From: Oscillospiraceae bacterium
GTDB taxonomy: Bacteria > Bacillota > Clostridia > Oscillospirales > Ruminococcaceae
Length of the DNA: 64,000 nt
Assembly (NCBI GenBank): GCA_009781425.1
Contig: WQYC01000001.1
Coordinates: forward strand, 62,001 to 126,000
Reading direction: 5' to 3'
Below, piece after piece: positions 36,382-44,509 of the stretch. Position 1 is the first letter of the stretch. Each line of letters starts with the position of its first letter. The position numbers were made by a program, and so were the translations under genes. The notes below the pieces were generated by a model that was not told the DNA's origin, ran no database searches, and saw only the letters and a program-made list of their open reading frames with translations.

Positions 36382-37424
36382 ATCTTTGCCCCCATTTCAA
36401 CTCTGTCTGTCGAATTAAACAGCGCGACATCACGCGAAATCAACCCTTTGCGGTAAAAATCAATTATAACATCGTCCATGAGAGCCATGCCGAGATTCTT
36501 CCCTTGCTGCATAATCGTTTCAAGCTGATGGCACTTGTTTGAACGTATCATGTTTTTGCAAGCGTCCGTGCCAAGCAGGATTTCAAGCGCGGCGATTCTT
36601 CCGGTTCCGTCACTGCGCGGCATCAGCGTTTGGCTTATGACGCACTCTAAAATCTGCGAAAGCTGAACTAACATCTGCTGCTGAATGTTGTGCGGGCAGG
36701 CGTCGATAATACGGTTTACGGCGTGGATTGCACCTCTCGTATGCAAAGTAGCGAGAACAAGGTGCCCTGTTTCTGCCGCTGTAACAGCAAGCTGCATAGT
36801 TTCGTAGTCGCGCATTTCCCCTACGAAGATAACGTCGGGGTCTTCGCGGAGCGCGCTTTTGAGCGCCGCACTGAAGCTCTTGACATCTCTGCCTATTTCG
36901 CGCTGATGAATCGTCGCCATTTTCTTGTCATAGCGGTATTCAACAGGGTCTTCAATCGTGATAATGTGGCAGGGACGCGTCGCGTTAATGAAGTCGAGAA
37001 TAATGGAAAGCGTCGTAGTTTTGCCGCTCCCCGAAACACCCGAAACGATAATCAGCCCGTTTCTTTTAAGCGATAACTCCTTCAGCACCGGAGGAAGCTT
37101 CATCTCCTCCATAGTAGGAATCGTGCTGTTGAGCAGACGGATTGCACAGGCTAACTTCCCCATCTGACGGAAGACGTTGCAACGTTGACGCGCGCCGTTT
37201 TTAAGCTCGAACACAAAGTCAACGTCGTTCCCGTTGTTAAAGCTTTCCTCCTGGTCGGCGTTGAGCAGCTGTATAATCATGCGGTTGCTCACCTGAACGT
37301 TGCTGAGCTCAGGTATAGATGTGAGGTCGCCGTTTATACGGAATACGGGCTCCATGTCTACGGATAAATGTATATCAGACGCGCCCTTCGCTCTTGCGGA
37401 GAGAATAAATTCTTCAAAAGTCAT
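36378..37424 (-). CDS. pilT: Type IV pilus retraction ATPase PilT
   Basis: A 348-residue cytoplasmic hexameric ATPase that depolymerises type IV pili. The N-terminal PAS-like domain carries GASDIHLSVDMEPVFRING. The core has Walker A GVSGSGKTTT, the Asp box IITIEDPVEY, Walker B DPDVIFVGEMRD, the His box ATLHTRGAIHAVNRIID and AALEIL near the end. Length and motifs are standard. No pilin or PilB gene is adjacent, so the rest of the pilus machinery lies elsewhere. Cyclic di-GMP enzymes in the same window could control pilus-based motility, as known in clostridia; that link is inference. Gene order is cobU-like, then pilT 28 bp later, then the CAP gene. Confidence 0.95.
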   Translation of the reverse strand: MTFEEFILSARAKGASDIHLSVDMEPVFRINGDLTSIPELSNVQVSNRMIIQLLNADQEESFNNGNDVDFVFELKNGARQRCNVFRQMGKLACAIRLLNSTIPTMEEMKLPPVLKELSLKRNGLIIVSGVSGSGKTTTLSIILDFINATRPCHIITIEDPVEYRYDKKMATIHQREIGRDVKSFSAALKSALREDPDVIFVGEMRDYETMQLAVTAAETGHLVLATLHTRGAIHAVNRIIDACPHNIQQQMLVQLSQILECVISQTLMPRSDGTGRIAALEILLGTDACKNMIRSNKCHQLETIMQQGKNLGMALMDDVIIDFYRKGLISRDVALFNSTDRVEMGAKI

Positions 37425-37452
37425 ATGTATAAAATCCTTTCTAAAATATGAT

Positions 37453-37998
37453 TTAACCTTTAATCTTAAAGGTTATTCCGCTTGCCGAAAGATGAACCTC
37501 GTTGCTTAAATTGGCTATTCTCTGGTTGACGTTGCCGAGGATTTCTCTGAACCAGCGTGCGTCCTCCTGCGACGGAATCGGACAAAAGCCAAGCTCTGTC
37601 GATAAAATAATAATGTTCCCGTTTGATTCCCTGACGTTGTTCAAAACGTCAATAATTTCGTTAATAACCTGCTGCTCGATTTCCCTTCTGATTATATCAT
37701 TCATGTCTGAATAATCAGGGCATTTCCTGTACGCCGCACGGTTTACATAAGCCGCCAAGCTGTCCAAAATCGAGAACTTGCGCCCCTTTACGAGCTCGGC
37801 TAAGTTATCAGCCTCCGTTTTTACTTCCCACTCAATTCCGCGTTCCTTGCAGTTATAGTCGATTCTCCTTGCCGTATCGTCGTCAAGACTTCCCGATATA
37901 ACCATGTACAAAACGTTATCGCAGCCCGCGAAATGAGTTACTGCCCAGCGCGACTTCCCGCTTGAGGCACCGCCTGTAATAAAAGTTACTTTTGCCAC
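37453..37998 (-). CDS. CobU-like adenosylcobinamide kinase, guanylylation histidine missing
   Basis: A 181-residue P-loop protein of the CobU family (adenosylcobinamide kinase and phosphate guanylyltransferase in B12 assembly). Family signatures are FITGGASSGKSRWA (P-loop), YMVISGSLDDDTARRI, STELGFCPIPSQEDARWFRE and NQRIANLSNEVHLSASGI. In the Salmonella enzyme as I recall it, the segment after ARRI carries the guanylylated His46 in RIxxHxxxRP. Here it reads RIDYNCKERG, so that histidine is Asn. The kinase half may remain while GMP transfer is doubtful. No other cobalamin gene is nearby; neighbours are pilT and a dockerin-like gene. Confidence 0.8.
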   Translation of the reverse strand: MAKVTFITGGASSGKSRWAVTHFAGCDNVLYMVISGSLDDDTARRIDYNCKERGIEWEVKTEADNLAELVKGRKFSILDSLAAYVNRAAYRKCPDYSDMNDIIRREIEQQVINEIIDVLNNVRESNGNIIILSTELGFCPIPSQEDARWFREILGNVNQRIANLSNEVHLSASGITFKIKG

Positions 37999-38025
37999 GT
38001 TGCACCATTCCTTTCTGTAAATATT

Positions 38026-39216
38026 TTATATTTCTTTAATTATTCCCGCAATGTATCTGAGGATATTTAGTGCGTCGGCTGTATTAATAACGCCGTCGCC
38101 GTCAGTGTCGTATCTTACCCGCTGTTCCGGTGTCAGCGTCGTCACCCCTGCAACATAGCGTAGAATGTTCAGCACGTCGGCGGTGGTGAATGACTCGGGT
38201 TTTGGAGGTTCTTCAAGCTTTTCGGTTGGGGGCGTTGTCGAGGTATCTGCTGAAGCAGATGAACTGCCGCTTGAACCGCTTGGTCTGCTTCCTCCTCCCA
38301 TACCGTAGATTACTCTCAAAGCGTCAGTAAGTTGCACACTTGACAGAACACTGTCTATCATTCCGTCTTTAACTGCAAATGCGGAAATTTGATTATACGT
38401 ACCGGAAATTAAAAATGGTTCGGTATACAAGAGGGAACTTTGAGTCGCGGTATAATAAATTGTCACATCAGGGTCGTCGTGCGTGATTTCAACATACGCA
38501 TTTTCTCTGAAGTAAGTACCTGTATAGTTTAAAAGCTTGATTGTAGGCGGCGAAACCTGCACTTCGTCTGCATTTGCTTCAATAATATTGAAAACACTAA
38601 ACTGCGGAATAGCTTGATACGCGGTTTTTGAGCCTGCGGGGACATATATTGTTGTGAGATTATCACTCCCCTTAAAAACATCAGAACCCAATGAAGGCGG
38701 TATCGCTGACCCGAAGATTATTGCTGTGAGATTCGGACAGTTCGCTAATGCATTATCAAAAAATCCTTTTAAACCATCGTCAACAGTCAGCGTTTTTATA
38801 AATGTATTTCCATCAAGAGCATTTCTTCCGAGATATTCAAAATCATAATACGTACGACCATCATAAACACCGTGCCTTGTTGATAGCATACTATGAGAGT
38901 AATGCGGATAATTATTAGAGGTAATATTAAGCACCGAAAATACTGAACCTCCGATTACAGTTCCGCCAATTGAACCACCCAAGGTACTCATGATAAGTCT
39001 CCCGAAACGCTGATGCCCCGGACAGGCAACGTGCCCCTGCTCTTTACAATTAATAATCATGCAACCTGTACAAATACGCGGATACAAGAACGATTCTCTG
39101 CAAGGGAAACAACCTGTAGTAGCATTACCGCTCGTGGCTGACGTTAATGGCATTGCCGAAGCCGTCACAAAAATCATAACCACCGCAACAAGCACGGAAA
39201 AAACACGTTTTCTCAT
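38026..39216 (-). CDS. Secreted protein with leucine-rich-repeat-like region and two dockerin-like repeats
   Basis: A 396-residue exported protein. After a signal peptide there is a short cysteine-rich part (CFPCRES, CTGCMIINC) and a hydrophobic glycine-rich stretch. A BspA-like (LRR_5) region follows (FEYLGRNALDGNTFIKTLTV, CPNLTAIIFG, GSDNLTTIYVPAGS), then a domain resembling the chitobiase C-terminal beta module (DPDVTIYYTATQSSLLYTEP), a Ser-rich linker, and a dockerin-like pair in which the first unit (TTADVLNILRYVAG) lacks a calcium loop and the second (YDTDGDGVINTADALNILRY) has it. It is probably a surface adhesin or binding protein. The ATG follows GGAGAGGGGCGG, and a strong promoter abuts the divergent glgA promoter. 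Confidence 0.85.
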   Translation of the reverse strand: MRKRVFSVLVAVVMIFVTASAMPLTSATSGNATTGCFPCRESFLYPRICTGCMIINCKEQGHVACPGHQRFGRLIMSTLGGSIGGTVIGGSVFSVLNITSNNYPHYSHSMLSTRHGVYDGRTYYDFEYLGRNALDGNTFIKTLTVDDGLKGFFDNALANCPNLTAIIFGSAIPPSLGSDVFKGSDNLTTIYVPAGSKTAYQAIPQFSVFNIIEANADEVQVSPPTIKLLNYTGTYFRENAYVEITHDDPDVTIYYTATQSSLLYTEPFLISGTYNQISAFAVKDGMIDSVLSSVQLTDALRVIYGMGGGSRPSGSSGSSSASADTSTTPPTEKLEEPPKPESFTTADVLNILRYVAGVTTLTPEQRVRYDTDGDGVINTADALNILRYIAGIIKEI

Positions 39217-39260
39217 AGCTCAAACCGCCCCTCTCCATAAATTAAAACTATTTGGAATTA

Positions 39261-39289
39261 ATTATAACATATTTTGGTTGACAAGTCAA
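39261..39289 (-). promoter_or_regulatory. Predicted sigma-A promoter for the LRR/dockerin gene
   Basis: Read leftward: -35 TTGACT (39284-39289), 17-nt spacer, perfect -10 TATAAT (39261-39266). The -35 directly abuts the -35 of the opposing glgA promoter. Confidence 0.75.
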
Positions 39290-39307
39290 TCTTAAATGTG
39301 TTACACT
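39278..39307 (+). promoter_or_regulatory. Predicted sigma-A promoter for glgA
   Basis: Perfect -35 TTGACA (39278-39283), 18-nt spacer, -10 TACACT (39302-39307). A TATAAT at 39309-39314 is an alternative -10 with a poor -35. Together with the opposing box it forms the palindrome TTGAC-AA-GTCAA. Confidence 0.6.
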
Positions 39308-39350
39308 ATATAATAAGATATAAGAACGTAATAAACAGGAGGAAGTTTTC

Positions 39351-40799
39351 ATGAAGATTTTATACGCGGCAAGCGAAGCACAGCCCTTCGCCGCTTCCGG
39401 CGGTCTCGCCGACGTTGCGGGCTCTCTGCCTAAGGCATTAGTTAAGGAGGGGCACGAGTGCGCCGTGGTTATGCCTTTTTACAAGAATACGATTAAGGAA
39501 GAAGACCAGGCGAAGTTTAAGTTTCTGACGAGCTTTAACATACCTGTGGGCTGGCGCACACAATACTGCGGCGTGTTTACATACACCGCGCCGGAGGGTG
39601 TTGTATATTATTTCCTTGACAACGAGTATTATTTCCGCCGCGACTTCGGGATTTACGGCTACTATGACGACGCTGAAAGATTCGCTTACTTCTCGCGCGC
39701 GATTCTCGAAATGCTGTTTCATATTGATTATAAGCCCGACGTGATTAACTCCAACGACTGGCAGTGCGCGCTTATTCCTGTTTATTATCAGATTTATTAT
39801 AAGTACAATCACGAGCTCAAGGACATAAGAAACGTCTTCACGATTCACAATATTGCATATCAGGGGCAGTACGGCTTGAACCTGCTTGAAGAAATTCTTT
39901 CGATTCCGAGACACATGGCGAACATCGTTGAATACGACGGCGACGCGAACTTCATGAAGGGCGCGATTGAAGTAGCTGACAAGGTCACTACGGTTTCACC
40001 CACCTATGCAACAGAAATCCTTGACCCGTGGTTCTCGCACGGCTTAGACAGAATCCTTGCAAGTAAGGAATATAAAACCTGCGGCTTCCTCAACGGTATT
40101 GACATTGATATGTACAACCCCGCAACCGATAAGGACATCGCCGCGAACTTCTCGCTTAAGTCCAAAGCGGGCAAAAAAGCCTGCAAAGCCGCTCTGCTTG
40201 AAGAGGTCGGGCTTTTAAACGGTGCTGACGCCGCCAAATGTGATGAGCCTTTAATCGGCATAACCACCCGCTTAGTCGAGCACAAGGGCTTGGATTTAAT
40301 AAAAGAAGCCTTCGACCGCATTGTGAGTCAAGGCTTTAAGGTTGTAGTTCTCGGCTCGGGACACCCTGCCTACGAGCATTTCTTCGATGAAATGAAGTAC
40401 CGCTATCCCGATAAGGTTGCGTTCGTTAAAGGCTTCATTCCCGCTCTCGCGAAAAAAATCTATGCAGGCGTAGATATGTTCCTCATGCCGAGTAAGTCAG
40501 AGCCTTGCGGCTTGGCGCAGATGATTTCCCTACGCTACGGAACTGTGCCGATTGTCCGCGCTACAGGCGGCTTAAAGGACAGCATTGTTGATTTCGGTGA
40601 CGAAAACGGCACAGGCTTCACCTTCCAAACCTACCACCCCGACGATATGTTCAGTGCAATTGAGCGCGCTTATAATGCATATCAGGACAAAAAAGCATGG
40701 AACGCGCTTATCAACCGCGCTATGAAGGCGGACTTCAGCTGGAGCGTTTCAGCGAAGCTTTACATCGGGCTTTATGAAGAATTGATTAGTTGGAATTAA
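39351..40799 (+). CDS. glgA: Glycogen synthase (ADP-glucose type, GT5)
   Basis: A 482-residue cytoplasmic GT-B enzyme that extends alpha-1,4-glucan from ADP-glucose. The N-terminal domain shows the ASGGLADVAGSLP loop, TIHNIAYQGQYG and VSPTYATEIL; the C-terminal domain shows GITTRLVEHKGLDLI, MPSKSEPCGLAQMISLRYG and VRATGGLKDSI. The Lys of the family KxGGL motif, which contacts ADP-glucose in E. coli GlgA, is Ala here (FAASGGL); I think this occurs in some clostridial homologues. No branching or pyrophosphorylase gene is adjacent, so it is a lone glg gene. An AGGAGG ribosome site, its own promoter and a strong terminator define a single-gene unit. Confidence 0.95.
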   Translation: MKILYAASEAQPFAASGGLADVAGSLPKALVKEGHECAVVMPFYKNTIKEEDQAKFKFLTSFNIPVGWRTQYCGVFTYTAPEGVVYYFLDNEYYFRRDFGIYGYYDDAERFAYFSRAILEMLFHIDYKPDVINSNDWQCALIPVYYQIYYKYNHELKDIRNVFTIHNIAYQGQYGLNLLEEILSIPRHMANIVEYDGDANFMKGAIEVADKVTTVSPTYATEILDPWFSHGLDRILASKEYKTCGFLNGIDIDMYNPATDKDIAANFSLKSKAGKKACKAALLEEVGLLNGADAAKCDEPLIGITTRLVEHKGLDLIKEAFDRIVSQGFKVVVLGSGHPAYEHFFDEMKYRYPDKVAFVKGFIPALAKKIYAGVDMFLMPSKSEPCGLAQMISLRYGTVPIVRATGGLKDSIVDFGDENGTGFTFQTYHPDDMFSAIERAYNAYQDKKAWNALINRAMKADFSWSVSAKLYIGLYEELISWN

Positions 40800-40810
40800 A
40801 AAACAAACAT

Positions 40811-40848
40811 AAAAAATCGGGACGCCCTCTACGGCGTCCCGATTTTTT
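40811..40848. terminator. Bidirectional intrinsic terminator between glgA and metA
   Basis: A perfect 16-bp stem (40811-40826 with 40833-40848; core TCGGGACGCC/GGCGTCCCGA) with a 6-nt loop, an A6 run on the left and a T6 run on the right. It serves both convergent genes. Confidence 0.95.
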
Positions 40849-40851
40849 ATA

Positions 40852-41781
40852 TCATATCACAAGCGGTTCGATTTTCGTTATATCAAACGACGTTTTCTGA
40901 TAAACGCAGAAGTTCAGCCAGTTTGAATACATCAGGCTCCCGTGCGCGAACCAGGTGTTCATAGGTTCCATGCTCGGGTCATCGTTCGGGAAATAATTGA
41001 AAGGTAAAGCGGTGTCAAGTCCTTTTTCCTTGTCGCGGACATATTCGCCTTTCAGTGTCCCGCGGTCGTATTCGGGGTGTCCTGTTATAAAAATCTGTCT
41101 GCCCGATTTATCAGAAATTAAATACGCTCCCGAAAGCTCGGACGACGCCAAAAGCGTCAGCTTCGGGTGTTTTTTTATGTCTTCAATATTATTTTCAGTG
41201 TAAATCGAGTACGGCACGTTGAAAACATCATCGAAGCCTTTAAAGAGCGGGTGATTTTCAACGTGAACCTTCTGCGGGAACACGCCGTATCTCTTTTTCT
41301 CAAGCTCGCGCTTTTCAATTCCGTAGTGGTAATAAAGCCCCGCCTGCGCGCCCCAGCAGATGTGAATAACAGAATATGCATTAGTTTTTGACCACTGCAT
41401 GATTTTGCAGATTTCCTCCCAGTAAGTGACTTCCTCGAAGGGTAACTTCTCCACAGGCGCGCCTGTAATGAACAGCGCGTCGAAATGCTTATCTTTAATT
41501 TCGTCAAAGGTAGTATAGAACATCGAAAGATGCTCCTGCGAAGTGTTTTTTGATAAATGCGTCGCAGTCCGAACGAACGTCACGTTGACCTGAATCGGCG
41601 TGTTCGACAGCAAGCGCAGAAGCTGAGTTTCCGTTTCGATTTTAGTCGGCATGAGGTTGACAATCGCGACCTCAAGCGGGCGAATGTCCTGCTCTTGTGC
41701 GAGTGACTCGCACATAACAAATACATTCTCGTCCGAAAGTGTTTTGAAAGCCGGCAGGGTTTGCGGTATGTTTATCGGCAT
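40852..41781 (-). CDS. metA: Homoserine O-acyltransferase, predicted acetyl-CoA specific
   Basis: A 309-residue cytoplasmic enzyme that activates homoserine for methionine synthesis. Conserved elements are ILNLMP-type VAIVNLMPTKIETE, RTATHLSKNTSQEHL, the catalytic cysteine in HICWGAQAGL (Cys142), and the His and Glu of TGHPEYDRGTL. Residue 111 in GAPVEKL is Glu. In this family Glu at 111 marks use of acetyl-CoA, whereas Gly marks succinyl-CoA (established with Bacillus and E. coli enzymes), so O-acetylhomoserine is the predicted product. It is the last gene of a minus-strand unit, 3 bp after the sugar acetyltransferase gene. No SAM riboswitch or T-box is visible upstream. Confidence 0.95.
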   Translation of the reverse strand: MPINIPQTLPAFKTLSDENVFVMCESLAQEQDIRPLEVAIVNLMPTKIETETQLLRLLSNTPIQVNVTFVRTATHLSKNTSQEHLSMFYTTFDEIKDKHFDALFITGAPVEKLPFEEVTYWEEICKIMQWSKTNAYSVIHICWGAQAGLYYHYGIEKRELEKKRYGVFPQKVHVENHPLFKGFDDVFNVPYSIYTENNIEDIKKHPKLTLLASSELSGAYLISDKSGRQIFITGHPEYDRGTLKGEYVRDKEKGLDTALPFNYFPNDDPSMEPMNTWFAHGSLMYSNWLNFCVYQKTSFDITKIEPLVI

Positions 41782-41784
41782 AAT

Positions 41785-42399
41785 TTATATCTCCTCTATT
41801 TCTAAATCCTTGTAATAATATTTCATGTCGCGCTCGCCTATTTCGCGCATTACCTTGCACGGATTCCCGACAGCAACGACGTTCGGCGGTATGTCCTTTG
41901 TTACTATGCTTCCTGCGCCGATTACGGAATTATCGCCTATTGTTATCCCCGGCAGAATCACCGCTCCTGCGCCGACCCACACGTTGTTGCCTATTCGCAC
42001 CTCGGCGTTATACTGCCCTTGACGACTGCGAAGCGGCGGGTGAATCGGGTGCGTGGCTGTGGTGATAATCACATTCGGCGCGAAAAGCACGTTGTCGCCT
42101 ACATAAATATGAGTATCATCAACCATAGTCAAGTTAAAATTCGCGTAGACTTTTTTGCCGAAATGCACGTACTTCCCCGCCCAGTTAGCGTGAAGCGGCG
42201 GTTCTATGTAGCAGTTCTCACCGATTTCCGCGAACATTTCCTTGAGCATTTCTTGTCTTTTATCAAGCTCGGACGGGCGGGTCTGATTAAATTCATAAAG
42301 CATATCAAGCCGCTCTAACTGCTCCGCGACAAGCCGCTCGTCATTGCAGAAGTACAGCTTTTTGCTATGCATACGCGCTTTGATTTCGTTAAGTTCCAT
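41785..42399 (-). CDS. Maltose/galactoside-type O-acetyltransferase (left-handed beta helix)
   Basis: A 204-residue cytoplasmic acetyl-CoA-dependent acetyltransferase of the LacA/Maa/NodL group. The N-terminal mac domain has LNEIKARMHSKKLYFCND. The hexapeptide-repeat helix follows (VYVGDN-type HIYVGDNVLF, VRIGNNVWVGAGAVILPG, ITIGDNSVIGAGSIV), with the catalytic histidine in TTATHPIHPPLR and the C-terminal VGNPCKVMREI. The acceptor is probably a sugar or sugar phosphate. It is unlikely to be serine acetyltransferase because the mac domain is present. The second of two tandem ATGs is better spaced from GGGAGG. It overlaps the upstream membrane gene and precedes metA by 3 bp. Confidence 0.9.
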   Translation of the reverse strand: MELNEIKARMHSKKLYFCNDERLVAEQLERLDMLYEFNQTRPSELDKRQEMLKEMFAEIGENCYIEPPLHANWAGKYVHFGKKVYANFNLTMVDDTHIYVGDNVLFAPNVIITTATHPIHPPLRSRQGQYNAEVRIGNNVWVGAGAVILPGITIGDNSVIGAGSIVTKDIPPNVVAVGNPCKVMREIGERDMKYYYKDLEIEEI

Positions 42400-42790
42400 C
42401 ATTTTCCTCCCGTGTCTTCGATGCAGAGCCTATAAAATAAGCTATCATATATGTAACCTGTGCAATAATGTGATAAGCAAATGCAAATCCGAGCATCCAA
42501 ACTAAATCACCAAAACCGCCGCCGCCCGCAAATTGTTCATACGGCTTAAAAATCCCCACAAGTATTAAGCACAAACCGCAAGCTATTATCAAAATTAATA
42601 AGCCCTGCCAAAACCCGCGCTTCGCCTTGCGTGTGCGAACGGCAAACGTTATCCCCGATGCAATTGACGGCAGAATAAGCATGATAAAGAATAACATTCC
42701 TCCGGACAAAGACAGCACGATTAAAGCCGCCGCCCAGATAATTGTATAAATAATTATTGATATAATTGCAGATTTTAACACAGCAGTCAC
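42389..42790 (-). CDS. Unknown four-helix membrane protein
   Basis: A 133-residue inner-membrane protein with hydrophobic segments around 7-27, 30-50, 60-82 and 95-118, a short basic loop (RTRKAKRG), a glycine run (FAGGGGFGD) and a charged C-terminus. The family is not recognised. The start is GTG, at 42790 or possibly 42781; AAGGCGGTG lies upstream. It overlaps the acetyltransferase start by 11 nt and heads the minus-strand unit with metA. Confidence 0.65.
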   Translation of the reverse strand: MTAVLKSAIISIIIYTIIWAAALIVLSLSGGMLFFIMLILPSIASGITFAVRTRKAKRGFWQGLLILIIACGLCLILVGIFKPYEQFAGGGGFGDLVWMLGFAFAYHIIAQVTYMIAYFIGSASKTREENDGT

Positions 42791-42862
42791 CGCCTTGATG
42801 TTTAATTATAGCATAGAATTGCATAAATTTCAATAGTATATATTATAATGGAGGACAAACTA

Positions 42863-44509
42863 TTGAAAAACAAAACTATGCTTGAAAACGCCGCGATTCT
42901 TTTTATCGCTATGGCAGTGACGAAAATCGTCGGCGCGCTCTTAAAAATTCCGCTTGGCAATATCCTCGGGGGCTTAGGCATGAGCTACTTTTCCTCGGCG
43001 TACAGCGTCTTCGGCCCTGTCTTCGCGCTGACAGCCGCGGCGATTCCGACTGTACTTACAAAAATTGTCGCGCAGAACGCAGCCGCCGGGAAATTCAAAA
43101 ACGTGCGTAAAATCAGGAAAGTCGCGCTTCGTGCGGCGGCTCTGCTCGGCTTCGGGGGAACGGTGCTGATTTTGGTTATAACCGTGCCGTTCACGCGCTT
43201 TGTCGCTGACGCACCAAAGAGCATACCTTCGATGCTGATTATCGCGCCGTCTGTGTTTTTCTGCTGTATTGCTTCGGTTTACCGAGGATATTATGAAGGC
43301 TTGCGAAACACGCTTCCGACAGCGATTTCGCAGGTTATAGAAGCTGTTATTAAATCCGCGCTCGGAGTTACACTTTCTTTTTTTGTTCTGCGTGCAACAA
43401 GCTCGCTGTCCTACGCGGCGGCGGCGGCAGTGCTCGGGATTACAATCAGCGAGGTTTTCGGCTTGCTATTCCTTATTCTGCGCGGCTTTGCAAGTGACGG
43501 TATTTCAAAAGAAGAGCTTGATTTCAGCCCCGAACCCGAAAGCGGAATGAGGCTGCTTGGGAAGTTTTTCAAGGAAGCTTTTCCGATTACTCTCGGCGCA
43601 TTAGCTGTTAACTTAAACTCGCTGATAGACTTACTTACAATCACAAACTGCATTAATTACGCGATAAATCTCAACCGCTCGTTCTTCCTTGCACGGTTTA
43701 CTTACGGGCTTCAGGGAGGAATCGCGCTCGAAGACTTAGGGAATTTCATCTATGGAAGCTATACGGGAATCGTTGCATCAATTTTCACTTTGATTCCTGC
43801 AATGACAGGGATGTTGAGTAAAAGCGCGCTTCCCGCCGTTACGGCGGCATGGGAACGCGGTAATATTGACGGACTTCGCCGCAGCTTAAAAATACTTTTT
43901 AAAAGCACTTTTGTGGTCGGGCTTCCGCTCTGCCTCGGAATGGCAGCGTTCTCAGAGCCTGTGTTAAACCTGCTTTACAGCACAAAGCCTGCAGAGGCAT
44001 ACGTCTGCGCCCGCCCGCTTTTAATTCTCAGTCTCGGCGGGATTACGCTCTCGCTGACGGCAACCTTGTTCGCGGTTTTCTTCGCAATCGGGCGTTCAGA
44101 CCTGCCTGTAAAGCTAATGCTCACAGGCGCGATAGTGAAGCTCTGCATGAACCTTTGGCTTCTGCGAATTCCGCATTTAAACATAAACGGCGCGGCGATT
44201 GCGACTATCGGCTGTTATGCAGTGATTTGCATTTTAGGGTTTATTTGTCTTGCGCGGCTTGTTAAAATCAAGCTCGGACTGCCTGTGTTCTTCGCAAAAG
44301 CACTGCTTAACTCCGCGCTTTGTGCGGGTTCTGCGCTACTCGCTTTCAACTTTGTTTTCATTAATAACGGCAAAATCATACAGCTTGTATTATCAATAGC
44401 GACAGGGGCTTTTGTATATGGCATCGCAACCTTAATCACTGACAGAAGCACTTTTATGAACTATGCAAAAAGATTCATCAAAAACAAAGCTCAATCGTCC
44501 TTGCAGTAA
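42863..44509 (+). CDS. SpoVB-like MOP-superfamily flippase (polysaccharide transporter family)
   Basis: A 548-residue integral membrane protein with about 14 hydrophobic segments, opening with FIAMAVTKIVGALLKIPLG and containing GYYEGLRNTLPTAISQVIEA, a hallmark of the SpoVB/MurJ-like clostridial branch. It is probably a flippase for lipid-linked glycans in cell-wall or spore-cortex assembly; the substrate is not known. I choose the TTG at 42863 because GGAGG lies eight bases upstream. An ATG at 42848 sits on the ribosome site itself. Its 3' end overlaps the convergent SUFU-like gene by 19 nt. Confidence 0.88.
   Translation: MKNKTMLENAAILFIAMAVTKIVGALLKIPLGNILGGLGMSYFSSAYSVFGPVFALTAAAIPTVLTKIVAQNAAAGKFKNVRKIRKVALRAAALLGFGGTVLILVITVPFTRFVADAPKSIPSMLIIAPSVFFCCIASVYRGYYEGLRNTLPTAISQVIEAVIKSALGVTLSFFVLRATSSLSYAAAAAVLGITISEVFGLLFLILRGFASDGISKEELDFSPEPESGMRLLGKFFKEAFPITLGALAVNLNSLIDLLTITNCINYAINLNRSFFLARFTYGLQGGIALEDLGNFIYGSYTGIVASIFTLIPAMTGMLSKSALPAVTAAWERGNIDGLRRSLKILFKSTFVVGLPLCLGMAAFSEPVLNLLYSTKPAEAYVCARPLLILSLGGITLSLTATLFAVFFAIGRSDLPVKLMLTGAIVKLCMNLWLLRIPHLNINGAAIATIGCYAVICILGFICLARLVKIKLGLPVFFAKALLNSALCAGSALLAFNFVFINNGKIIQLVLSIATGAFVYGIATLITDRSTFMNYAKRFIKNKAQSSLQ

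Noticed and set aside
34308-39216. Cellulosome cluster
   Set aside because: Dockerin-like tails occur but no glycoside hydrolase, scaffoldin or cohesin is in the window, and several modules lack calcium ligands.
42820-42848. Promoter TTGCAT/TATAAT immediately before the flippase gene
   Set aside because: The spacer would be 19 nt and transcription would start inside the ribosome site that the TTG start needs.
42403-42862. SAM riboswitch or T-box upstream of the metA unit
   Set aside because: No conserved T-box sequence, K-turn or terminator/antiterminator pair could be found before the first gene of the unit.
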